NCBI GenBank assembly: GCA_039621445.1
Contig: CP154955.1
Location: 21,069,823-21,133,822, forward strand
Direction of reading: 5' to 3'
Length of the DNA stretch: 64,000 nt
Source: Euglena gracilis
Lineage: Eukaryota; Euglenida; Euglenophyceae; Euglenales
Below, piece by piece: positions 38,906 to 47,998 of the stretch. The position numbers were made by a program, and so were the translations under genes. Positions within the stretch are counted from its first letter, which is position 1, and each line of letters begins with the position of its first letter. A model generated the notes under the pieces. It saw only the letters and a list, made by a program, of their open reading frames with translations. It did no database searches and was not told where the DNA came from.

Positions 38906-38977
38906 GGGGCGACCGGGGATTGAACCCGGGACTGTAAGGTCATTGGCCCCATGCTCAACCACTGAGCTATTCGCCTT
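38906..38977 (-). tRNA. tRNA-like sequence 1 (Ile AAU-like, probably pseudogene or SINE head)
   Basis: On the minus strand: A box TAGCTCAGTGG, B box GGTTCAATCCC, a 4-bp D stem (GCTC/GAGC), a 5-bp T stem (CCGGG/CCCGG) and an anticodon stem TGGGG/CCTTA with two G-T pairs around loop CCAATGA. Position 33 is C instead of T. The acceptor pairs only 5 bp (GGCGA/TCGCC), with an extra base before the D stem. I therefore read it as tRNA-derived, not a certain functional tRNA. Confidence 0.45.
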
Positions 38978-39057
38978 CTGGGTGGTCAGAGTCCCACACT
39001 TTCTTTTTTAAACACAACAACACACTCTGTTGAAAAAAGATGGCCCAGGTCCAAAAG

Positions 39058-39129
39058 GGGGCGACCGGGGATTGAACCCGGGACTGTATGGTCATTAGCC
39101 CCATGCTCAACCACTGAGCTATTCGCCTT
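39058..39129 (-). tRNA. tRNA-like sequence 2 (Ile AAU-like, probably pseudogene or SINE head)
   Basis: Second unit of the tandem, 152 bp from the first, with the same A and B boxes. Its loop CTAATGA has T33 and reads anticodon AAT, but the stem TGGGG/CCATA has one mismatch. Flanking TCCCACACTTT and AACACAACAACAC are shared by both units. A degenerate D-arm-like series (AGCTCTAACACTAAGC) precedes at 38823-38870. Confidence 0.5.
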
Positions 39130-39189
39130 CTGGGTGGTCAAAGTCCCACACTTTGTTTTTAAACACAACAACACTCTCTTTTGAAAAAG

Positions 39190-39500
39190 CCGGCGCATGG
39201 ACTTTGGGTCAAAACCGGGTCAAAAAAGTCGAAAATAATCGATTTTTTTTGCCCGAAACGATGTTTTTTGGCCTCCCGGACCCAGAAAATCTGTTTTGGA
39301 GCCGAAAACGAGCGTTTTTCGACCCGCCGGCGCCCCGTTTTGGGCCGCCGACCCATTGACTTTGGCTCAAAACCGGGTCAAAAAAGTCGAAAAAAAAACG
39401 AACAATTTTTTTTTGCCCAAAACGATGTTTTTGGGCCTCCCGGACCCAGAAAACCTGTTTTGGAGCCGAAAACGAGCGTTTTTCGACCAGCTGGCGCCCT
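39190..39500 (+). repeat. 163-bp satellite, short array
   Basis: Two units resuming after the tRNA-like tandem. Confidence 0.75.
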
Positions 39501-39569
39501 GTTTCTGGCAAAAAACACATGCATTTCAGTCAAAAGAGCTCCATGGGGTGTGCCGGTATGTTTGGAGGG

Positions 39570-39702
39570 GTCAATGAAGGGGTGGTCAATGAAGGGGTGG
39601 GTGCGCGCTTATCAAGAGTCAATGAAGGGGTGGGTGCGCGCTTATTCAATGAAGGGGTGGGTGCGCGCTTATCAAGAGCTCAGCACTATTCAACACCTGG
39701 TA
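39570..39702 (+). repeat. TCAATGAAGGGGTGGGTGCG tandem
   Basis: GTCAATGAAGGGGTGG units of about 18-40 bp leading into GCGCGCTTATCAAGAGCTC, as at 36675. A TAAGGGGGGG array follows. Confidence 0.65.
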
Positions 39703-39782
39703 AGGGGGGGTAGGGGGGGGGCAAGGGGGGGTAAGGGGGGGTAAGGGGGGGTAAGGGGGGGTAAGGGGGGGGTAAGGGGGGG

Positions 39783-40300
39783 GTCGCTGAGCTCTTATCC
39801 CTTTATGGGTAAGAGCGAAGCTTACCACTGGGGGAAAACCCCCCCCAGAACACCCCCCCCCCCCCCCCCCCTCGGGGCCACCTCGGGAACCGGCGGATTA
39901 TCACCATGATCCCGGCCCCGTTCCCGAAATTTTTTTTTTCAGTCGCGAGCGACTGGATTCCTAGTTTCCGAATCACCTGGGTTTGACCCCCAACTCCCCG
40001 CCAGGCCCGAGTTATTCACGCGCGAAGGGGTCCAAACTGGGTAGGATTGGCCAACCCCCCTTTTTAAGCCCCCCCCTTTGGACGGCCAAAAAATGTCAAT
40101 TTTCAAAATATCTCCAAAATGAAGCAAAATCAAAGGAAATGTCCGGAGACCTAATTTGAAGCCCTTGGAACGCCCCATCTACCGGTATTTTGATTTCCCC
40201 GCAACTCCCTGCCTGGCCCGAGATACGGCCGTTTTTGGCCCGGATGGCCGTTTTGTACACTTTTTCCAGTGTTTGACTTAGCCGTTTTCGGTCCAAAAAG
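39783..40300 (+). repeat. Module copy 3
   Basis: Nearly identical to copy 1 up to AAATGTCCGGAGACC and the CGAGATACGGCCG phrase. It then meets inverted satellite and the inverted module. Confidence 0.75.
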
Positions 40301-40303
40301 TCG

Positions 40304-41245
40304 AAAAAAATCGAAAAAAAATTTTTCGACTTTTTTCGACTTTTTTGACCCGGTTTTGACCCAAAGTCAATGGGTCGGCGGCCCAAAACGGGGCGCCGGC
40401 GGGTCGGAAAACGCTCGTTTTCGGCTCAAAAACAGTTTTTCTGGGTCCGGGAGACCAAAAAACATCGTTTCGGGCAAAAAAATTTTTTCGATTTTTTTTC
40501 GACTTTTTTGGCCGAAAACGGCTAAGTCAAACAGTGGAAAAATGGCCTGAAAGGCCTAAATTGGCCCAAAAACGCCCGTATCTCGGGCTGGGCGGGGAGT
40601 TGCGGGGAAACCAAAATCCCAGTAGGTAGAGCGTTCCAAGGGCTTCAATTTAGGTCATTTCCTTTGATTTTGCATCATTTTCGAGAAATTTTGAAAACAT
40701 CGATTTTTTGACCCCCCACCCCCCGAAAACGGCTAAGTCGAACAGAGGGAAAAGTGTACAAAACGGCCATCTGCGCCGAAAACGGCCGTATCTCGGGCCA
40801 GGCGGGGAGTTGCGGGGAAATCAAAATACCGGCAGATGGGGCATTCCGATGGCTTCAAATTAGGTCGCCAGACATTTCCTTTGATTTTGCTTCGTTTTGG
40901 AGATATTTTGAAAATTGACATTTTTTGGCCGAAAATGGCAGAGTCCAAAGGGGGGGGGGTCTTATCCAGGGGGGGGCAGGTAAATCCTACCCAGTTTGGA
41001 CCCCTTCGCGCGTGAATAACTCGGGCCTGGCGGGGAGTTGGGGGTCAAACCCGGGTGATTCGGAAACTAGAAATCCTGTCGCTCGCGACTGAAAAAAAAA
41101 GTTGCGGGAACCAGGCCGGGATCATGGTGATAATCCGTGGGGGCCCGGGGTGGCGGGGGGGGGGAGGGGGGGGGCGAGGGGGGGGTTTCGCCGGTGGTAA
41201 GCTTCGCTCTTACCCATAAAGGGATAAGAGCCAAGCGACCCCCCT
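40304..41245 (-). repeat. Inverted satellite and module copy 4
   Basis: Minus-strand match of the 163-bp unit (40304-40500) and of the full module back to AAGGGATAAGAGCCAAGCG at about 41240. Copies 3 and 4 form a head-to-head inverted repeat centred near 40320. Confidence 0.75.
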
Positions 41246-41486
41246 ATTTGTCCCCCCCCCCTAATTGGCCAGAGCCCGGGTGGCCAATCAGGGGGGGGGG
41301 GTTACTCATTTCAAGGGAAAATTCCTTTATTCGGGTGTTTTACGGGGGTTCGCGACTATGAAGGACGGCGTCCAGGTGGCCAATTAGGGGGGGGTTAGGG
41401 TCCCTAATTGTCCCCCCCCCCTAATTGGCCAGAAGGGGGGTCCGGGCCGCCCAGAGGGCGGCCAAATAGGGGGGGGGGTGTTGGTA

Positions 41487-42235
41487 CGCAAAAAAAAATG
41501 GGGGAAAATGTCCATTTTGGGCAACTTTTGACAAAAGAACACCTCTCCCCATTGGATTTTCAATAAGTCAAAATTTGCACAAAAAAAGGTCTTATCCCTC
41601 CAAGTCTATTGCCAACATTGAAGGGATTTTGTTATTTGAGGGGGGGGTGCGGGGGGGGGGGGGCGGAGACCCCCCACCTATGCCAAAGTGAGCCACAAAA
41701 ACGACTTAGCCCCCCAGTATGTTGCCAACACAGAAGGGATTTTGTTATTTGAGGCTCAGATGGGGTGGAGGGGGGAGTTTTCTGCCTCTCGTGATGCAGA
41801 ATGCTTGCATTTCTAAAGGATTTTCATGTAATCCCTGTTTCATCATTGGTTTTTTACCCCTCCGGACCCCCATCAAGGGCCCACCGACCCCCCACCGACC
41901 AAAGATTTCCATCTGGGGGTGTTTATTTAGGCGCAAGACACTTTTTGGACCCATCCGGACCATTTCTGGGTGATTTGGGCCCACACACAGACCATTTTTA
42001 TATACCACCGACTAGCCACCGACTAGTTTGCATTGGATTTTCTTCATGGGGGGGGCTTAAAAGTCGGCGGTTTGGACCCGTTAGTACATTAGAGTGGGTA
42101 GTCGGCCGACTAGTCGGCCGACTACCCACTACCCCCCCCCCCTGTCTCGCCGACTAGCTACCGACCAGGCCTAGTCGGCCGACCAATTGGGTAGTCGGCC
42201 GACTAGTCGGCCGACTACCCACTACCCCCCCCCCC
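41487..42235 (+). repeat. Tandem duplication, copy 1 (about 724 bp)
   Basis: Contains AAAGAACACCTCTCCCCATTGG, two GAAGGGATTTTGTTATTTGA phrases followed by G runs, ATGCAGAATGCTTGCATTTC and ACCCCCATCAAGGGCCCACC. It ends in AGTCGGCCGACTAGTCGGCC palindromes with C runs. Copy 2 is at 42236-42960, offset about 724 bp. Confidence 0.75.
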
Positions 42236-42960
42236 CCAGTGTACCGCCTTGCGCCCATTTTTGGCAAAAGAACACCTCTCCTCATTGGATTTTCAATATA
42301 TTGGCAAAATTTCGCACAAAAAGGACTTAACCCTCCAAGTATGTTGCCAACGTAGAAGGGATTTTGTTATTTGAGGGGGGGGGTGCGGGGGGGGGCCCGC
42401 CTATGCCAAGCTGAGCCACAAAAATGATTTAGCCCCCGAGTATGTTGCCAACATAGAAGGTATTTTGTTATTTGAGGCTCGGATGGGGGTGGAAGGGGGA
42501 GTTTTCTGCCTCTCGTAATGCAGAATGCTTGCATTTCTAAAGGATTTTCATGTAATCCCTGTTTCACCATTGATTTTTTACCCCTCCGGACCCCCATCAA
42601 GGGCCCACCGACCCCCCACCGACCAAAGATTTCCATCTGGGGGTGTTTATGTTGGTGTAAGGCACTTATTTGGACCCATCCGGACCATTTCTGGGTGATT
42701 TGGACCCGTCTCAGACCATTTTTATGACCACCGACTAGCCACCGACTAGTTTGCACAATTTTTTTCATGGGGGGGGGGGCTTAAAAATCGGTGGTTTGGA
42801 CCCGTTAGTACATTAGAGTGGGTAGTCGGCCGACTAGTCGGCCGACTACCTACTACCCCCCCCCCCCGTCTCGCCGACCAGCTACCGGACTAGTTGGCCG
42901 ACCAGTTGGGTAGTCGGCCAAGCCTGAAATCAGGGCTCGCTACAGCAGCCTGCAGGGTCT
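42236..42960 (+). repeat. Tandem duplication, copy 2
   Basis: Same order as copy 1, including TTTTGTTATTTGAGG plus G run twice and the closing TCGGCCGACTA palindromes. The ORFs are translations of shared repeat sequence and have no recognisable domain. Confidence 0.75.
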
Positions 42961-42965
42961 CCATA

Positions 42966-43290
42966 CCTTAAACCTATTTCCTAGGACCATCGCCTGTCTT
43001 GAAATTCCACTGACGTGAACAAGTCAATTTTTTTTGGTTTAAAACCGGTTCCAAGACAATGCTTGCTCATGGCAGTCAATTTCCAAGGCAGTGCCCGGTT
43101 AGGTCAGGTGATTTCCAAGACGGCCTATTGCCTTACAAAAGAAACACAATCAACCAAACATCACCCAGATGCACCGGCCGAATGAAGTTCAAGGGCCACT
43201 CGTCGGTTTTGGAGAGATCGACCGACGCCAACGGCTCTACACCCGGCATCACTGCTGAAGCAGTTAGTTAATTTGCTGTCAGTTAAAACT
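42966..43290 (+). mobile_element. TIR end related to the 31519-32889 element
   Basis: TTAAACCTATTTCCTAGGAC then GCCTGTCTTGAAATTCC matches the ends at 31519 and 32889. Further in, GCACCGGCCGAATGAAGTTC is similar to the inverse of 31555-31580. No opposite end is found in the window. Confidence 0.55.
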
Positions 43291-43547
43291 ATCGGTCGAT
43301 TCATGTCTTTGGAATGGGAGGGGCAATAATTTCAGGCCATCCCTCCAATGATCCACGTGGCGGGGGTCCCCTAATGCAGGAGCCAGAATTTTCTCTGTAA
43401 GGAAAATATTTGCAACAGTTTGGTACCCGGTACCAAGGGTTTGCTGACCGTGGGTCTTGATGTGCAATCCGGCTTGCGAGTCATTCTCAATGCGCTTTCT
43501 CACAGCGATGGATTTTTTGGGGTTCCCTGACAGCGAATCAGAACGTC
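43279..43547 (-). CDS. Unrecognised ORF
   Basis: The minus-strand frame is open from a TGA near 43545. It reads RSDSLSGNPKKSIAVRKR then ENDSQAGLHIKTHGQQTLG and VANIFLTEKILAPALGDPRH, to a stop at about 43279. No ATG start is evident within it and no family is recognised. It could be an exon or transposon relic. A second minus ORF (43558-43845, Thr/Arg/Lys-rich) lies upstream in the same frame but is separated by stops. Confidence 0.25.
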
Positions 43548-43845
43548 ATGCCCATTTCTATGTCCTTGCTTCGAGTTTCGCAGCTGCAATATACATGTTC
43601 ACAATACCTCGGCGTGTCAAAGCTGGAAGAAAACGATTTCTTTTGTGCTCCCCAGTGCTTCTTTTAAACATCATGCAGCCATACATCTTCTTTTGGACCG
43701 TTGGACGACATTGAACAGCTTGCTGCATTTTGTTTTCTGCAACAGTGAGGAAGCCAAGTGTTAATGTTGAAGTGTTAGTGTTCTCTCCACCCCTTCGGCA
43801 TGGCATCAATGGTGTCAAGTGTTTCTTCGCGGGTGGAGGAGACAC

Positions 43846-44653
43846 ATTTTTTTTTGCTTTTCACCGAAAATTTCCACCCGAGTCGGTGTGCCAGACGCCG
43901 GCTCAGGTGTGAGAAGTGCCAAAAATTCATCAAATTGGTAGATAAAGACCTGAAACAAAAAGTGAACAGTTGCTGGCGTTTTTCAGTATGTTGCACCACA
44001 AAAGTTGGGTGTGAGCAGATGGGATGTGCATTTCAACTTGGATGGGACAAAATTTCCATTTTTATGTAAGGTTTGGGTTTTGCCACATTTTTCCTGTGCT
44101 GGGAATGGACCCAAGTTTCCACACAAAACCAGGCATTTGCCAAATGTTGTCAAAACTTTGCTGACATTTGAGAAATGCAGTCCGAATCTCAACGATTTCA
44201 TCCATAGCAAGAAATGAAATTATTCTTTGGACAATCAGGATCTTCCCGCTGCATTATTTTAATACCCCCTCCAATTCATGTATTGATGTTGGCCCAGGAC
44301 CCAAAGGTTCCTTGGAGGTTTTATTGGGGGGGTTTCTTTTCTAACGGGCCTTCCCACAGAGAGCATAGAGCATGATGGAAAGAAATTCCTGCATTGGGCA
44401 ATTCTTATTTTGGCTAGTGCATTCCAAAATTTGTGGTTCAATATCCTCATTTTGCCCAAATTTTCACTTCGTTACACAGAATTGTTGACTTGAGTTTCGA
44501 AATTTTCCCATTTCTATCTTATGGCCAACATATTTCCAATTCTGGGCTACGTTGTGTGATGATTCTCAGCGGAAAATGCCATACTTGCCCCAAAAGGTAT
44601 AGTTTGTACTACCGGGCATCTTCGGCCACTCTTTGGCACATTATAAAAGCATA
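43846..44653. other. No gene recognised
   Basis: AT-rich, non-repetitive sequence. Short ORFs only, none with recognisable motifs. Confidence 0.4.
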
Positions 44654-44862
44654 GGGGGGTCGGCACACCCCTCCCCCCCTCTCACCGACCCCCTCGCCAC
44701 GCCATTTTACCCCCCCCCTTTTCAGACCCCCTCGCCACGCCATGTCAGGCCCGCCAAAGAAAATTTTCTTAGAAAACCCCGCGCACCCCTCCCCCCCCAT
44801 CCGGGACCCCCTCGCCACGCCAAACCCCCCCATAAAATAATGGGGCGTGCCGACCCCCCCCC
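44654..44862. mobile_element. GGTCGGCAC MITE, copy 2 (209 bp, TSD ATA)
   Basis: GGGGGGTCGGCACACC ... GGCGTGCCGACCCCCCCCC, flanked by ATA (44651-44653, 44863-44865). The interior is nearly identical to 17894-18128 (ACCCCCTCGCCACGCCA repeats, AAGAAAATTTTCTT), with a CATAAAATAAT word next to the right end. Confidence 0.7.
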
Positions 44863-44865
44863 ATA

Positions 44866-45740
44866 AAATAATAACCATGGGGCAACTTGATGTGGTTTTT
44901 TTTGCCATTTTAGGCCCTTTGGCTTTCTTTTGGCAAAAATTATCAAAGATGCAGAACCAAAAATGATTTTTGGGGGATTCTCTGTGCATCGCAGATGCTG
45001 GCTTGGGCATGAAGCAAAATGGGCGATAATTTGGGGCTAAATATCCCACATGGAAAGAACCGATGCCGCCGATTATGTCTTGCTCAGACTCAGAAATTCA
45101 TTTACCATTTGCCATGTCCCTCAATTGAAAGCCCTATTCAAGATATTTTGACAGATTGTCACAAAATTCTTGACGATAAAAACAATACAACAATTAATTG
45201 ACCCAAAAATCTGGTTCCAAAACAATGCCTAATTTTGTGTGCTGTGCCATTATTCCGAGTGACGGTTCCTTGATTTTGGGAGTGTTATTTGTTGCATTGT
45301 TTCCTGTTTTTTTCCTGCCAGAAAAATGAAGGGTTTTGCGTTTGGAATGAGCTGTCAACATTGTAATTTCATACCGTTGTATGCAGCTTTTTGCACATGG
45401 TGGACTGCTTTCTGCCAAGATGTCCTTTTTCATTTCCCTTGAAACTGAAGCAAGCTTTGGTGGTTGAATGGGCATTTTTAAATGCTTTCACAGAATTTAT
45501 TCTTTTCCTCATTTTTAATTAAAAAATTGCCAATTATGCAGGGAGTTTGCCCAAAAAGGCAACTATGCAGAGTTCGATGGTCCGATGGGCTGGGATTTGC
45601 ATTTGCAATTTGGATTTGGAATTCAAATTTTTTGTTGGTCATCAATTTTGTCCTCTGAATTCACCAATATTGTGAGGTGTTCCTTTTGTTATGGACCGTT
45701 TCAGTCCTTGGATTGGAAGACCCAAATTTGAGGTCTTGTG
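44866..45740. other. No gene recognised
   Basis: Unique AT-rich sequence. Only short unassigned ORFs. Confidence 0.4.
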
Positions 45741-45743
45741 TTA

Positions 45744-46375
45744 ACCCCCCCCCCATTTAAACCGACCCGTCGGTTTAGGACTTTTGGGTTGGCGGAAATC
45801 CTGGAGGGGGTTGGTTTAGATGGGGGGTCGGTTTCAGGGGGAGCGACGGCTGGCCGATGGTGTGACGGAAGCGGGTTGATGTTAGCAAGCAATTTCAATT
45901 GGCAAATGCCCAATTTGGTCGGCCAATTCCTAACTTTGAGTGACAAATGCCTAATTTGGGATGCAAATTCTTAATTTTCGGGGGCAAATGCTGAATTTTG
46001 GGTGTAATATCCAATTTCTGGTGGCAAACTGCCTCATTTTGGGTGCAAATTTTAATTTTCAGGTGGCAAATGCCTAATTTTGGAATTTTTGGGTGCCAAC
46101 ACCAAATTTTCGGATGAAAACACTCAATTTGAGGAGCCAGAATTTGGAAGCAAATGCCTAATTTTGGGTGTAAATTCCTAATTTTGGGTCATCAATGCGA
46201 ACCATTCATGAGAATGGACATTCTTTCTGTTGGCGGCTTCCATTATGTTGTGCATGTTTGCCATCCAATTTGCCATGGGTCGGTTAATTTCTTTTTTTGG
46301 TTGAAAATCTGCAATGGGTCGGTTTGGAAGGGTAGGTCGGTTTAGAAGGGGGGTCGGTTTAAATGGGGTGGGGGT
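45744..46375. mobile_element. Poly(C) element with ATTTAAACCGACC word (632 bp)
   Basis: ACCCCCCCCCCATTTAAACC ... GGTTTAAATGGGGTGGGGGT, flanked by TTA (45741-45743, 46376-46378). The GTCGGTTTA word repeats in both orientations. The core is a degenerate tandem of CAAATGCCTAATTTTGG phrases (45900-46200), resembling that inside 9583-9958. Confidence 0.65.
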
Positions 46376-47227
46376 TTACCGAACCCCCACCCGCCCAACA
46401 AACCCATTTTACGGATGTTTTCAAAAAAGGCTCATCAGAACATTTTTTCTCACACACATGCCCCCATACCCCACACACACGAACGCCTTGTCCACCTGAT
46501 GTGGCATAGACCGTTCACCCATTTGCTATTTACGCCATTTCCACCAAACTTGTTCCAAACCATTTGTCCATTTGCCACAAGAACGCCACGTCCACCTGAT
46601 TTGCTTCTACCGTTTACCCGTTTGCTATTTACGCCACGTCCACCATACTTTGTCCACACAAAAGGATTCTGTTATTGGGGAGCGAGGGGGGGTGGTGGGG
46701 GTATAGGGGGGAGAGGGGAAGGGGGGTAGTGGAAGGGGGGTCTGGGGGGGGGGGGGGGGGGGCCGCAGGCCCCCTTCCCCCCTACCCCCCCCCCCGGGTA
46801 CATCCAAAGGGACGCCACTTTGGACTCCAGGTGACCTTGTTTTGCATCATGACATCCATGCTGGCATGCAATTTGCCGACCACCTCCCCTCCCAAGTGAC
46901 TGTTGGTTCACCTGGTAGACCATGCACTCCAGTGCAATCCCAGCAGGATTAAAAGTTGAGGCGAATCCCAGCGGGATCATAATTTTGGGTATTATTCTGG
47001 CCCTGGATAATTTAGGTACAATTCTGGCTGAATAAATTTCGTTTTCGGTTTGTTTTTAAGCTCTATGTTGGCTTCCAAAGACCGTGAATTCTTTGTTTTT
47101 GCATCCTCTGTGTAAATGCAGTCGCTGTGTTTGACATTGAAAAATGTCTCTCTTTATAACACAAAAAAAGCCAAATTCCTGTTCATTTGTATGTTTACAA
47201 CATGCTCTGGCAAAATTGGCTACCTGA
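46376..47227. other. No gene; poly(G)/poly(C) segment and unique sequence
   Basis: GGATTCTGTTATTGGGGAG then G runs and CCGCAGGCCCCC (46660-46800), the same GTTATT-plus-G-run arrangement as at 37000, 41630 and 42360. The rest is unique AT-rich sequence. Confidence 0.45.
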
Positions 47228-47294
47228 GCCTCCGCGGAGGCTGGTCCTTGGAGCCTTTGCGGAGGCTGGTTACCTCGGAGCCTCCGCGGAGGCG
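47228..47294. repeat. Three GCCTCCGCGGAGGC palindromes
   Basis: Palindromic GAGCCTCCGCGGAGGCTGG units, two perfect and one varied (CCTTTGCGGAGG), about 27 bp apart. CpG-rich hairpins in AT-rich surroundings. Confidence 0.65.
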
Positions 47295-47802
47295 ACCAAA
47301 AAGTTAGGATTCCATTTTTGCGGTGGACTCTATTTTATTTATTCATTTTAGTCCACACAACAACAATCACACCAAAGGCTAGCAACATCTTTGCCAACAT
47401 CTTTGCCCTATTGTGGCAGCATAATAAAGCTGCGGAAGGGAAAAGAGCTGGAAGAATTATTAGCGAAGAAGAGGTTTCCAAGGTGGGCTAACTCTTTGGG
47501 GGTCTGCTGCACTTGGGCTCAGGTAAAATTGCAGCAGGGGACAGCCCTCCTGCAATTTCATCGCCCCGTCCACATGGAGGTCTGAAAGAAACTGAAGTTG
47601 ACACAAAAAATGCCCAACCACAAAATTTATCCAATGAGCTCCAGAGGGGGTGCCATGGTGTATCCCTGGGGGGAGCAATGCCCTCACATCAAGTAATTAG
47701 TTTGGGTGTCACATAGCACAATCAGTCAATGGGTTTTCCAATTCATGCACAAACCAAGATTCTGTGATTTGCATGTTATGTAGGCTGTCTGCAGGTATAC
47801 AG

Positions 47803-47998
47803 GTTGAAGTGGACATCCTGCCTCAAGGTGATGGCTTTTGGGATTGGCCGAGGTCCTTTGTGCCAGTTTTCAGCTTTTCACAAATTTGCAGTGGTGATGC
47901 TTCTTCCCATTCTTCCACATGGAGATACCAATCATGGTGTCAAGGATGAAAGTCCAGCTGTTGTTTTGAGGAATGGTTCAATTTCAAAGCAAGGAAAA
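47803..47998 (+). CDS. Wax synthase exon a (N-terminal membrane region)
   Basis: After a TACAG acceptor the frame reads LKWTSCLKVMAFGIGRGPLC then QFSAFHKFAVVMLLPILPHG. This is the FKLLLFAFGRGPL...LPI stretch typical of the family. The donor is not resolved (GTGTCAAG at 47937 is one candidate); the frame stays open to TGA 47999. Confidence 0.6.

Larger units (their letters stand above)
34126..41484. mobile_element. Giant 7.36-kb TIR element (TSD TA) filled with satellites
   Basis: The left end CCAACCCCCCCTCCCCCTAT then TTGGCCGCC... (34126-34320) is the inverse of 41305-41484. The arms match over about 190 bp, including TCGCGAACCCCC and TTTTCCCTTGAAATGA. TA flanks both ends (34124-34125, 41485-41486). 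Inside are three direct and one inverted copies of a module of roughly 0.6-0.9 kb, poly(G) arrays, 163-bp and 20-bp satellites, GGCC-rich sequence and tRNA-like units. No transposase or other protein is recognisable. The TIR style (5 nt then C run) matches the 173-bp TA-flanked MITEs. Confidence 0.75.

Noticed and set aside
42085-42240. TCGGCCGACTA palindromes as a replication origin
   Set aside because: They occur once per copy of a tandem duplication and follow the poly(C)/word plan. Nothing else suggests an origin.
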